Positions 10,761 to 22,603 of a stretch of DNA of 64,000 bases are shown one piece after another. The stretch covers positions 124,001 through 188,000 of the forward strand of contig JAGTXK010000134.1 of the NCBI GenBank assembly GCA_019096195.1, given 5' to 3'. Numbering within the stretch: the stretch's first letter is position 1; every line of letters starts with the position of its first letter. The notes below the pieces were generated by a model. The model made no database searches. It had not been told where the DNA came from and worked only from the letters and a program-made list of their open reading frames with translations. Origin of the DNA: Boletus sp. NGJ. Taxonomy: Eukaryota; Basidiomycota; Agaricomycetes; Boletales; Boletaceae. The position numbers and the translations under genes are program-made.

Positions 10761-13283
10761 ATGGCAGATGCATCAGATCTGTCGTGGTGCATTCCCACCC
10801 CGCCTCCATTCCATCCTTACCCGCCATCACCGATGACGACTGACTTTAACGATTTTGCTGACACCTGCTTACCAACCCCACCCCCTTTGTGATGCCTGAC
10901 ATCCAGCCAGACATGTTCGCAAGTGCCCACGTTCCAACTCCTCCTCCATTTCTACTGAACAACATTCACATCCCAATGCCACCAAGATTCATTCCAATGG
11001 CCAAAGACCCTCTCCCCTCCATTCCACAAGAGACGGCACAGGCTGGTATCCCTCAGCAGTTGCCTTGCCCAAAAGGCAAGACACATCTACCCACCCAAAA
11101 GCATCAATCAGGTGAGCCAGAGTGGAATGTTCGCATATTGCTTGGTCATGATGCAAGACAAAAGTGTCAGGCAGAGACCATGCAGACCATCAATCAACAC
11201 CATGAGTTCAATCATGATCTCACCTCCATGATGTATATCTCATTACCTTGTCCAAATCTAGTGGCTGCAAGAAATGATGCCGAGCATGATTAGTTCGCAA
11301 AACAGGGCGTCAACATAGATGGAATTCTGGATTTCGGTGAGTGCACAATTAAAGTGTAAATGGCTCATTCTGACAATATTGACAGTGTTTGAAAATGCAT
11401 CCATGGTTGATCGCATGGTGGAGCAAGTATCCAGTGTTCAGCATAAACTGATCGAACATCCGCTTGCTCAGGTGGTGATGGAAATGGCCAGAGCCCTTCA
11501 TTCGGGCCTCTTGGTGAAGAATGGAATTGTTTCAGACCCAGGTAAGGTTATTGAATATGCTGGAATATATTCAAGAGCAGCATGTGTAAGAATAGAATAG
11601 ACATATACGCTAAATCATAGCATGTAGATATGGTGTTCATACAATGAGGAATATGTGGATGCAGTTCAAGGCCACAAATGAGCTCAGTCTATTGGCACAT
11701 TCATGCATGACCTTTGGTCTGCTATGCAGCAGTCAGTAATCCCTGCTATTCTCAGTCTCACCATATGTATCCAGGTAAGTACCCACCCTGCTTGGCCCCA
11801 CCATATACATCGAGGTCAGTCACACCCACACCACTTAGTGTGGTCATATACATCGGTCACCTCTACCCTGCTTGGTGTGGTCGTATCCATTGATGTCAGT
11901 CACCCTCACACTGCTTGGTGTGGTCATATCCATCGAGGTCAGTCACCCTCACACTGCTCAGTCCCGTTATACATATTGAGGTCGGCCATGCTCACACTGC
12001 TCGGTTTGGTCATATCCATTAGTACTTGGTCACCCCCACCCTGCTCAGTCCTGTCATACATATCGAGGTCTGCCATGCTCACACTGCTCAGTGTGGTCAT
12101 ATACATTGGCACTTGGTCACCTCCACCCTGCTCGGTGTGGTTGTATCCATCAAGGTCAGTCACCCTCACACTGCTTGGTCCCGTCGTACACATTGAGGTC
12201 GGCCATGCTCACACCGCTCAGTGTGGTCATATACATTGGCACTTGGTCACCTCCACCCTGTTTGGTGTGGTTGTATCCATCAGTACTTGATCACCCCCAC
12301 CCTGCTCGGTCCTGTCATACACATTGAGGTCAGCCATGCTCACACCGCTCAGTGTGGTCGTATACATTGGTACTTGGTAACCTCTCCCCTGCTCGGTCTC
12401 AGTCGTATCCATTGAGGTCAGCCACCCTCACCCTGCTCGGTGTGGTCATGCATACATCGGTACTTGGCCACCCCCGCCCTACTTGGTCCCACTGTATACA
12501 TCGAGGTCGGTCACCCTCATACTGCTCGGTGTGGTCATATACATCGGCCCTCGGTCACCCCCAACCTGCCTGGTCTTGTCATATACATCGAGGTCAGCCA
12601 CGCTCACACCGCTCGGTCCTGTCGTATATATCGGTGCTTGGATCACCCCCGCCCTGCTCAGTCCCATTGTATGCATTGACCTCAGTCTTACTCACCCCAC
12701 TGGGGGCTGTTTCGTATCCATCGATCCTTCATCTAGTTACCCTTTCCAGGGCCTTCCATATCCTACGTATATGCATGTTAGGTGGGCCCAGCCGGGTCTC
12801 ACGCATCTCATATATCTCAGGCCCGTCACAGTATCATCTGTACATGTCAGGTGTTTTGCAAGCAGGCTCACCATATGCTATGGGTGAATGTCACCACATG
12901 GGCTCCAAGGTTATCATCAATGACCCAACTAAAGGTGACGAGCTGGCTACTATTTGTACCAAGGTGCATGCATTGTTGAGTATATGCGCATACATTCATG
13001 TTTTTGGTTGATTAGATGAATGGTCACATCATGAGTGTACGCTCAACTGACGCAAGTCATCTCAAAAACTCCATCCCACACTATGCTTTGCTAGATACAA
13101 CCAAGCCGACTTCACTTGATCCACCTATTATCGCCTCGAGCGATCAGGCTGAAATGGGTTTAAATCATCCAATCTTAGCTCGTTGGCTTTGCCCAGCAGA
13201 CCAACTTGAGGTGTTTGACAAGGATTCTCAAAAGTACATACAAAGCATTCTCTTCCTTAATGTTCAATTGTATATTTGCTTGT
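10761..13283 (+). pseudogene. TPPPF-repeat / DUF6698-like gene, copy A, 5' part
   Basis: The start at 10761 reads MADASDLSW and is followed by repeats of the motif [IL]PTPPPF, as in copy B. A conserved segment reading NVRILLGHDARQK (about 11130-11170) and another reading HKLIEHPLAQVVMEM (about 11440-11490) match copy B at 54.1 and 53.75 kb. An exon ending TICIQ is followed by GTAAGT at 11775, which opens into the minisatellite. After it come exons at about 12900-12960 and 13015-13230 separated by a GTGCAT...GATTAG intron. The latter exon reads HPILARWLCPADQLEVFD, resembling the start of the agaricomycete DUF6698 domain. In-frame stops upstream show decay. The gene resumes at 20264 beyond the copia insertion. 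Function is unknown. Confidence 0.55.
11777..12740 (+). repeat. Minisatellite inside an intron of the DUF6698-like gene, copy A
   Basis: About twenty imperfect units of roughly 40-60 bp follow one another. Each combines CATATACAT or GTATCCAT, CGAGGTCAG or TTGGTCACC, and CACACTGCTCGGT-like segments. It begins directly after the GTAAGT splice donor at 11775 and ends before the next recognisable exon, so it appears intronic. A homologous array lies at the same place in copy B (about 52880-53560). Long open frames across it are by-products of unit lengths near multiples of three and are not genes. Confidence 0.8.
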
Positions 13284-13533
13284 TGACAATATTCATCCAT
13301 GATCAAGTTCTGAACCATTTCGGTTCTGTCACTTCTGAACCTGGAACCACATCCTGGAACCACTGGTTCCGAAGGTGCTTCTGACATTTTCCCATGCCCT
13401 TCCACAGGTTCCGAGACTATCATCCCGCAGCAGTTCCAGAACTGCTTCCGGAACTTTCCCACACTCATTCCAAACTCAGAATGAGCTTTTATTACAGTTA
13501 AACTTTCATCATTTCTTAGCCAATACTTACATA

Positions 13534-15140
13534 CAGTGGCTCAAAAAACTGTCCGCATGTTTGGTCATTTTTCACTAAACATGTTATTCCCAATTAATCC
13601 CTAATCCTTACCCTAACATATAGGTGTATGAAATACAGCACTGACCCTTGGCGTTCTATCCATCAAGGTTGTAAGACATATGAATATGAATTGATGAACT
13701 GGCAGCCATTTCAAAACAATAACTCATTCGGACAGTTTTTTGACTCTAAGTTTTGATTACATATATTGGACCCTAGCATGCTGTAATATGATTACATACA
13801 TTTGGTAAGGCTTCTATTATGTCACCATTATGTAACTGAGTGTCAGACAACATATATAAACCTCATTATTCCATGTTTATTTTCCCACCATCACCATGAA
13901 ACCCATTTCCATCTCTTAAAGAAACAATATCATCTCTCTCTCCTCTCATGGGCTTTCCTCTAGGAAAATCTCTGCCCAAACTGGCCTAGGGAAGTCTACA
14001 GTATGCCAAGTGCTTCAGGAACTCCAGCCAGAGAAGACTAGGCTTCTTGGTGGCTGTCCTTCCAAGCTTACCTCTACCAACAAAAGAGCTATTGTCCAGC
14101 AAATTATTACTGGCAAGGCCAGGAATGCTGTTCATGCTGCCCAATACATCAATACCATTATTGATACCCCTTTCTATCCTCAGACATTAGAAATACTCTC
14201 AAGGAAGCCTCCTTAAAGGCTGTGGTAAAGAAGAAAAAGCCACTGCTTTCTAGTGGTCACAAGAAAAGAAGATTAGCCTTTGCTCTCAAGTACAGCATTG
14301 GACTGTGGAGGACTGGAAGAGAGTTATATGGTCAGATGAGACCAAGATCAATAGGATTGGGTCAGATGGGCAAGAGTATGTGTGGAAAAAGAAAGGAGAG
14401 GGGCTAATTGCTAGAGAGATCCAAGGCACAGTCAAGTTTGGAGAAGGTTCACTGATGGTATGGGGCTGCATAGGGTGGAATGGAGTGGGGATTTTGAGTG
14501 AGGTGGAGGGGAGAATGGATGCTGAACAGTATGTGGCCATATTGGAGCAGGGGTTGCTACAAAGCATGGAGGAATCTGGAATTCCAGAAGATGACATTAT
14601 CTTTCAACAAGATAATGATCCCAAGCATACCTCTAAAAGAGCCCAAAGATGGTTTGAAGAGCAAGGAATCAAGCTTCTGGACTGGCCTGCACAATCTCCA
14701 GACCTTAATCCCATTGAACATACTTGGAATCACCTCAAGATATGCCTCTTAGGTTATGAAAATGCTTCTACAGGTATTCATCAATTATGGGAAAGAGTAG
14801 TGGAGCAGTGGGGAAAGATTGATGAGGAACAGTGTCAGAAATGGATAGAAAGTATGCCTAGAAGGATTGAAGCAGTTATCAAGGCCAAAGGAGCTCATAC
14901 CAAGTACTAGATACCTAGATAAATTTAGAGTCAAAAAACTGTTCAAATGAGTCATTGTTTTGAAATGGCTGCCAGTTCATCAATTCTTATTCATATGTCT
15001 TAAAACCTTGATGGATAGAACACCAATGGTCAGTGCTTTATTTCATACACCTATATGGTAGAGTAAGGGTTAGGGGTTATTGGGGAATAACGCATTTAGT
15101 GAAAAATGACCAAACATGCAGACAGTTTTTTGAGCCACTG
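13534..15140 (+). mobile_element. Tc1/mariner DNA transposon, copy 1
   Basis: A 1,607-bp element starts CAGTGGCTCAAAAAACTGTC, ends with its reverse complement and is flanked by TA on both sides. Inverted repeats are long, roughly 200-230 bp per end, with a conserved inner block reading ATGAACTGGCAGCCATTTC. It encodes one DD34E transposase reading frame, which is broken. It sits in the copia 5' LTR, so it is younger than that insertion. A nearly identical copy in opposite orientation lies at 28012-29619, and an end fragment at 7710-8063. Confidence 0.94.
13896..14910 (+). pseudogene. Tc1/mariner transposase (DD34E), copy 1, frameshifted
   Basis: The N-terminal part carries a helix-turn-helix (ISAQTGLGKSTVCQVLQEL, about 13960-14030). 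The C-terminal DDE domain is continuous from 14305 to 14910, with catalytic Asp in WSDETK, the second Asp in FQQDNDPKHT and Glu in LNPIEH. The Asp-to-Glu spacing is 34 residues. A TAA lies eight codons after the start at 13896. The frame is lost near 14190 (about one base missing before the segment reading KEASLKAVVKKKK) and again near 14295 (before HWTVEDWKRV). Without these the protein would be about 340 residues, the family's usual length. The same lesions are present in the second copy, so this copy was probably mobilised by another element's enzyme. Confidence 0.92.
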
Positions 15141-18100
15141 TATATTACATGCTTCTTTTGGACCCATTCACACAATGTTACACATAACATAAGACAAGTA
15201 TACCTTTACCCATAGTATATATAGTCTTCACTCACTGACACACACCTCAGTAGTTTTCACCCTTTTAGGCAGCAGCTAAGTCTTGGGCATTCCTGCCCTT
15301 TTCTAGATTCTGTCAGATTATGAGCCCTGTTGGCACAAGCTAAACAGCAACACTCAGTGACAACTCAACTCCACCTCGCACATCCCTTAGTGCACCTCAG
15401 TTCATCACAAACTCACTTCCACACCTTCCACCATGTCTCCCTCAGACACCGTTCATCCAGAGGAAACCCTCACCAGACCAAACAATTACGAAATCTGGAA
15501 GGTTCGCATCTTGGCAAAAGTTCATGCTGAAAAAGTTTTTGGTGTTACTGCCAGAACAGACGTAAAGCCCATTGTTGGCTCACCAAGCATCACTACTGCT
15601 TCCAATGTTCATGAATGGCAGCAATATGACAAGAAGGCTCATGCCTGCTCCAGTGTCAAGGAACTCTTTGACGCTCTCGTGAAACTCCACAAAAGCTCAA
15701 ACATCTCCTCCGCCTTTTACCTTTTCCAACAACTCTTCAATAGTACATGGAATGGGACCTCTGCCGTTGCTGAACACATTTCCACACTCTGAACAGTGGA
15801 AGCTCATCTCGCTGGAATGAAGTTCTCAGTGGATGACAAAGTCCTCTCATTCATCCTCCTAAACTCCCTTCCGAAACCTCCGGAATGGGAAATGTTCAAA
15901 TCTTCTGTTGTCAACACGGTGAAAGATAGCAAACTCACCTTTGATGCCATTGAAACCTGGATCACCACAGAAGATGCAGAACTATATCCTTTCGGCCATT
16001 CCAAGTCGGCCATGAAAGCTTCCAGTCATTTCAAACCATCTACTCACCCCTCAAACACCTCTTCCTGATGTGAGCACTACCTTTCCTTGACATATAACTC
16101 GTCTGACTGCAACACCTACAAAAAGTGGGTCCCTGAGCTGAGAAAATGAGCGTCCAGGAAGTCAGAGAAAGGAAAGGATAAGGTGAATGCAGTGGAGGAA
16201 ACCCCAGATCCTCCAGATATGGTGAATATAGCTAGAGAACATGTATTTCGCTCCACAATGCAATGTGTTCATGCCTATTTGTCATCTGAACCAAAAAGCA
16301 GTGGGAGCAACACACTAATCATTGATTCTGGAGCATCTTCACACATTGTCCCTTACCACTCTTGGTTTCGAACATACTAACCACTACACCCTCCTCGTTC
16401 TGTAACACTTGGAGATGATTCCAACACTATGGCCATAGGAATTGGAACAGTACCACTCATCTCACAAGTGTCTGGAACCACCTATGAGATAATCCTATCT
16501 GAGGTTCTTCTGATTCCCGAATTCCGAATCTCCCTCATTTTTGTGAACTGACTTGCTTCTGCTGGCCTTTCCACTACCTTTCTGGCCAATTCCAACATGT
16601 GCTATGTTTGGAAGCACCAGAACACCATACTTGTCACCACACAAAAAAATGGACTATACCATGCAAGGGTTAATCCAAATGATCAGAAGGAAGCAGCACA
16701 TGCCATAGTGGACATAAATCTTCTACACCGATGCATGGGCCATGTCTCTGTTCACTATATTCAACAGATGGTGAAATCTGGACAACTCCAAGAGATAGAC
16801 ACACTTAGCGGCTCACTGACATTTTGTAAAGCATGTGTCCTTGGAAAGATGAAGAAACTGCCTTTTGAACTCCAAGATGGACCTTGCACCATTCGCCCAC
16901 TTGAAATGATCCACACAGATGTTGGAGGCCCAATAACTCCAAGGTCCTGGGAAGGCTACAGATTTTGGATTGTCATCATAGATGACTTCACTCGTTTCCC
17001 TTGGGTCTACTTCATGAAACACAAAAATGAAGCACTTGGGATCTACAACCAGTGGAAAACAGATGTCCAAACACTCCTTCGCACTGAGATAGGACAAGAG
17101 GACTTCTCAGAATCCTATGTCAAGTTTGTCAGAAGTGATGGAGGAACCGAGTACATCAACAAGGCATTCCGAAGTCAGTTCCGAACCGATGGAACACTTC
17201 ATGAGACCTCGGCTCCATATACTCTGGAACAAAATGGATTAGCAGAACAGATGAACCAAATCCTATGTACTCTTGCAAACACCATGCTGGAAGAATCCAA
17301 ACTTCCAAAGTCTTTCTGGGCTGATGCAATGGCCACTGCTGCTTATGTTACTGCACGTAGCCACTTCCAGACTTGATGAAAAGGTACCCTATCAAGTCTT
17401 CTTCAATTGACAAGTTGATCCCTCCTTCTTCCAGCCCTTTGGATGTCCAGCATATGCCTACACGCCAAAGGAACAATGAGGAGGAAAATTCCAATCACAT
17501 GGAAAGAAATGCATTATGATTGGATACACATATGGACAACAAGCCTATAAGCTTCTGGACATAGAACATCAAACCATCATCTCCAGCCGACATGTTATTT
17601 TCAATGAAATCAGAACCATCTCCGGAACTGAGTCAGCTCCATGGAATGGTCCTGCTGTTGAGGGACAGTGGGAGGGCCTAATTCCAGAGCATCTTCGTCA
17701 ACCAGAGGATAATAGTGGAGATGATGATGACCATTGTCCACCTAATTCCAGGCCAGTGAGAGAAGATGCAGTTTGAGCAGATATTCCTGAACGACCAGCA
17801 AGTCCTGCCATAGCAGAGCTTGCAGATCAATTTGAACAACTTCATCTGGATACACTGCATCTCCCAGCTCCTCCAGCTATTCCAGCTGTTTCAGTCCTTC
17901 TAGCTGTTCCAGTTCCCCCAGCTGCTCCAGCCCCTCCTATTCCTACACCTGTCCCAGCTCATCCTCCTGCTCAACAAGCAGCTGATGTATGTAAAAGTAA
18001 TCGACCACGATGACCAGCAAACAAGAACAGAGAATATCAGCATACTTTGGATGAAGAGACTACAAGACAAGCCCATCAACAACAGAAACAAGCAGAACAC

Positions 18101-19845
18101 TCAGAACCACCGGAACCACCACTGGAACATCTGGAACCACCACTGAAATGTCCAGAATCACTGGAACATGTGGAAGATGAACCCAATATCCCAGGAGCAT
18201 TTTCAGCATCCATAGAAAACATGAAGGACTTCATATTTGCTGGTTCTGCAAACTCAAACTCAAATGAACCCCTTCCTAGAACACTCAAGGAGGCTTACTT
18301 TGGAGTACATACAGAGCTCTGGAAATCGGCAGTGGACAAAGCCTCAATTCCAATCACATTTATGAAACTGCTCTCATTCCAGAGGAGGTCATCCCTATCA
18401 CTTCCAAACCTGTCTTCCGCATCAAATGAGACCAAAGTGGAAATGTGAAATGATACAAGGTTTAGATAGTTGCATGAGGATTCACCCAAAGGGAAGGAGT
18501 TGATTACCAGGAAGTCTTTGCCCCAGTAGCAAATCTCAATTCAGTCTGTATTCTGATTGCCCTGGCTGCAAAACACAACCTAGAGTTGGATCAGATGGAT
18601 GTCTCCACAGCATACCTGAATGGAGAACTTGAGGAAGATTTATACATGCTACCTCTAGATGGTGTTCCTATCCAACCCGGATATTGCTGGAAGCTCCGAT
18701 GTTCCCTGTATGGGCTCAAACAGGCTGGACAAACTTGGAACAAAACCCTGGATTAAAAGCTTGGAGAACTTGGCTTCACTCGTTTGAATGCAGAGACATG
18801 CCTCTATGTCTACCGAAAGGACAAACAGGTCTGCTTTCTGGTGGTCTATGTTGATGACCTACTTCTAGCTACCAGCTCTCAGAAGTTCATGGATTCTGTC
18901 AAAAAGAAACTTTCTTCCAGTTTCAAAATGTGGGATCTTAGAAAAGCCAAGTACATCTTGGGAATTGAAATCAAGCGCAATCGTGAGCTTTGAACCATTT
19001 CTCTATCCCAATCACAGTACTCCCAGACAGTCCTGGACTGTACTGGAATGTCAAACTGTAAGCCTGTATGGACTCCGATGGCACACAATTCCCACCTCTC
19101 TGCAACTGATCCAGAGGACGACCATAGCATTCCAGAAATGGTCATTGAAGGACGTCAAGTCTCTTACCTCACCATCATTGGGTCCTTGATGTATCTCATA
19201 CTCAGAACATGTCCAGATATTGCATATATAGTTGGGACACTTAGTCGGTTCAGTGCAAAACCCAAACTGGTTCATTGGGAAGCAGCAAAGCGAGCACTCA
19301 GGTATATCCAAGCCACAAAGAACATGGAACTCAGATTTGATGGAACTGAAATCTCAATGGACTTGGACTTCCATGGATACACCGACGCTGGGTGGTCTCA
19401 GAATCCTGACAACTCCCAATCCACTGCTAGTTTTCTTTTCATGAGCAATTGTGGGGCTATCTCCTGGTCCAGTAAACAACAAAGCATGGTTGCACTCTTC
19501 ACTACCAAGTCAGAATACATTGGACTTAGTAACACTGGACAGCATCTTGCATGGCTTCAGACCTTTTGATGAAATTGGACATACACAAAAGGATCCAACT
19601 GAGCTATTCTGTGACAATCAAGTGGCTATAATCCTATCCCATGATCCACAGTTCCAAGCACGAACCAAGCACATCCAATGGAAGTACCACTTCGTCAGAG
19701 ATGACCTCGTCGAAAAGGGGGAAGCAATTGTTCACTATGTTCCAACTGGAGACATGGTGGCAGATATACTTACAAAACCACTTGTAAGAGATCAACACTG
19801 GAAGTTCGTTAAGGCTATGGGACTACGGTTATACTCGAGTGGGAG

Positions 19846-20257
19846 TGACAATATTCATCCATGATCAAGTTCTGAACCCAGAAGTGCCATCCTGGAACCA
19901 CATCCTGGAACCACTGGTTCTGAAGGTGCTTCCAACATTTTCCCATGCCCTTCCACAGGTTCCAAGACTATCATCCCGAAGCAGTTCCGGAACTGCTTCC
20001 GGAACTTTCCCACACTCATTCTGAACTCAGAATGAGCTTTTATTATGGTTAGACTTTCATCATTTCTTAGCCGATACTTACATATATTACATGCTTCTTT
20101 TGGACCCGTTCACACAATGTTACACATAACATAATACAAGTATACCTTCACCCATAGTATATATAGTCTTCACTCACTGACACACACCTCAGTAGTTTCC
20201 ACCCTCTTAGGCAGCAGCTGAGTCTTGGGCATTTCTACCCTTTTCTAGATTCTGTCA
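19846..20257 (+). repeat. 3' LTR of the copia element
   Basis: This 412-bp LTR begins TGACAATATT right after a purine-rich tract (CGAGTGGGAG) and ends TCTGTCA, followed by the CTTGT target duplication. It matches the two halves of the 5' LTR. Confidence 0.9.
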
Positions 20258-21376
20258 CTTGTAGAGCTCAGAAAGATCTGGCATTGGGTGTGATACCCAT
20301 GTGGGCTGAGGACTTTCTGTCTGTCTTTTGGTCTGGAGAGATGCCTGGTGGTGATTATGACCCAGACGACATGCTTCATGAACTGTTCAAAAGTTATTTT
20401 CTTGTGTGGGTAAGTCACTTGTTCATCTATTTTGATGTGGGCCCGAAATGTGGAACCTTTTCAGATTGGTCGACATATTTTCTTAGGTCCATCCCATGCT
20501 ATTGAACATGACTCCCGTCGTGGGTGTTCATGCAATGCAGTTTTGCATGACATGACGACTGTACAGGCAGAGCACATTGCATATATTTGTATTCAAGTAA
20601 GTGCACTGCTCATTTCGGTTCTTATCATTTCTCATTGGTCTTATTTGAGGCACGCTTCGGAATCTCTTCCCTGGATCAATGGAACGAGATAGATGGCAAT
20701 CTAAACTACCTCACGATGTACGGAGTCATTGTTCGTTTCATCCAAGAGCCCATCGACACAAGTTGGAGGGATGACTTGCTAAAATGGTGGAACGTGTATG
20801 CTTCCATTTTCTTACCACCAACGAATTTCTATTCTAACTAGTTTTGTAAAGGCAAATGTTCAATGATGAGAAAGGACGCCATGCTTCCTCGACGACAACT
20901 ACAAATAGCAACTCTGCACCTCGCATGAGCACAATGGAATGAATGTGCGCTCAAGTCGAAGCACGCCGTCGTGCAGCAGAGACATCTCAGCATGTCAATA
21001 CTTTTGCCGAACTGGATCCTTCCCTTTCTTCCAATGCTCCACCTGTGAGCGATCCTCTGTATCCCTTAGTTCCTTCGCCATCCAGTCAAGCTCTGGTAAG
21101 CCACCCTATCTCCAGTATTAATACTATATTACTCAATCCACACAGTTGTCGACCATTTCCACTGATCCTCCAATGACCCTGCCCAGGCCCTCCCACAGAG
21201 CACCACCCATGGTCCACAGTCCTTTAACGGACAAGGAAGAGCTTGCACAACTCCCACTTACCCCCATGACAAACAGGAGAACAACTATCTTGAAGGCAAA
21301 GGGCAAGAAAAGGGCTGTGGCCCTAGACGAGGGAGAGGGTGGTCGTGCCAAGAGACCCAAGCGCACCCGCAAGTAG
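20258..21376 (+). pseudogene. DUF6698-like gene, copy A, 3' part
   Basis: Coding sequence resumes at 20264 after an AG acceptor formed by TGTAG just outside the copia element. The exon reads LALGVIPMWAEDFLSVFW and YDPDDMLHELFKSYFLVW and ends at a GTAAGT near 20409. Exons follow that read IGRHIFLGPSHAIEHDSRRG, HDMTTVQAEHIAYICIQ (ending at GTAAGT, about 20596) and ARFGISSLDQW with LLKWWN. This series (YDPDD, then ARLHDMT-like, then RFGISS, then LLxWWN) is what I recall for DUF6698. The C-terminal exons end with a Lys/Arg-rich tail and a stop at 21374-21376. The 3' part alone shows few lesions. Function of the domain is not known to me. Confidence 0.6.
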
Positions 21377-22194
21377 AGGTTTGTATCTTTCAACTATATT
21401 TCTGTCATACTAATTTTCCTTTGTTCTTGCTTTCGCCAGGTCTCTACTGTTTGTTTTTTCACCTATCCAATTCGTTTCACTATGGATTCACTGTCTTCAA
21501 CTGTCACACTCTGAGTATCAGTCTCAAACCTCCTGCTGCATTCTTGTCCATTCGCATATCCGATTCCCCCGCATTCCAGCATTCGACACATTCAGCCTGT
21601 ATTTGTATTTGTATTGTGCTCGCACCAATGTCTTGTGCTTCACACCACGTTGCATCATGGTCCGTTGACTGGTAATATTCTAGGCTAGATACTAGATCAT
21701 GTATTCTCCTCACTGGGAATATAGTCTATTATATGGCAATATCACAATTGTACGAAAAGTGAATCTTGATAATGTGAACACACTGGCACCAGTACTAGCA
21801 GGCTGTATATACTTGATCAATGAAGATGTGCTCTGATATGCAGTCGGAATTTTGATATGGGCTGTCGGGATTACACCAGTTGGACAGATGCGCGACCTCT
21901 GATCGACACAGCAGTTCCTCGAAATGGCCGGATAAGCTCTATTGGTGTTCTGACAGCTCTCGGGGCGCGCTACCGTGTCGATATGGCTTGACAGCATTTA
22001 TAAGGGAATATCACGTTTATGCAATTTTTGTGATGTCATGGCACACACATTGATCAATCGACATCTTAAACAGCGCCGCATCACATTCAGTGGCAATATG
22101 GCCTCGGGTGCGGCCCAAACGTATTACACTATGCTATGAAACGTTTCTACGCACGGCTACATCCACACGCTGACCCGATGTTTACGGTACTTTC
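21377..22194. other. Intergenic; boundary into a CpG-rich block
   Basis: No gene is supported. CpG becomes frequent from about 21.85 kb. Sequence at about 22080-22170 matches sequence at about 41660-41755, downstream of the other G1 peptidase copy. Read as a unit, this suggests an old tandem duplication of peptidase genes. Confidence 0.45.
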
Positions 22195-22227
22195 CTAGTA
22201 CTCTCTGGTGCCACCCTGATAACTCAT
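22195..22227 (-). pseudogene. 5' remnant of the gene starting MSYQGGT
   Basis: On the minus strand an ATG at 22227 opens a frame reading MSYQGGTREY and then a stop at 22197-22195. The same start occurs upstream of the second peptidase copy at 39712, where the exon is longer. It therefore appears to be the duplicated 5' end of a neighbouring divergent gene. Too little remains for a function. Confidence 0.4.
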
Positions 22228-22603
22228 CTGCGTGACCCATGCATGATCAATACATACTTCAGCCGTTTACAGTAATCTAAAACGAAGATGAAGGCACGCG
22301 GCGGACAACTCGAACGTGTTTCATCGGTCATGGCACGAAACAGAACAGGTTGGCACTCAGGAAACTATTCGATTCCCCAAGAATATACCTGTTGAAGCGG
22401 GGGGGGGCTGTAGGAGGTCCAAGGGGTTCATGCTGGGAGATGCCGGAGTAGCCGTTGGCCTGCCCGCATCTCTCTCTAGCTGGTCCACTGTCAATGAGAA
22501 CATCAGAACGTGTGCCGAGTGTATAATGGTTGCAGGATGGTCTCTGTATTTCGGGCTCTCGTTGTATCGACGATTCACAACTCCGTCATCCATCATCTCC
22601 ACC

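Larger units (their letters stand above)
13284..15315 (+). repeat. 5' LTR of the copia element, split by a Tc1 insertion
   Basis: LTR sequence occupies 13284-13533 and 15141-15315. The middle (13534-15140) is a Tc1/mariner element flanked by TA. Without the insertion the LTR would be about 425 bp, close to the 412-bp 3' copy. Confidence 0.9.
13284..20257 (+). mobile_element. Ty1/copia LTR retrotransposon, fossil
   Basis: The element is bounded by TGACAATATT and GATTCTGTCA and flanked on both sides by the pentamer CTTGT, a perfect target duplication. Parts in copia order are gag (from about 15430), an aspartic protease motif (DSGASSH, about 16325), an integrase (about 16600-17380), a reverse transcriptase with the YVDDLLL box (about 18850), and RNase H ending near the ADILTKPL motif (about 19770). 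The internal region is broken, with roughly ten interruptions, so it is a fossil. The LTRs are clearly related but differ at scattered positions, indicating moderate age. Its 5' LTR contains a Tc1 insertion. It lies within a predicted intron of the DUF6698-like gene. Confidence 0.92.

Noticed and set aside
11777-12740. Regularly spaced repeats that could suggest a CRISPR array
   Set aside because: Units are imperfect, adjacent and without unique spacers, and the setting is eukaryotic. It is a minisatellite.
11703-13011. Long overlapping open frames in several frames through the minisatellite
   Set aside because: They are produced by the repeat units and end with the array; the flanking splice sites show the stretch is intronic.
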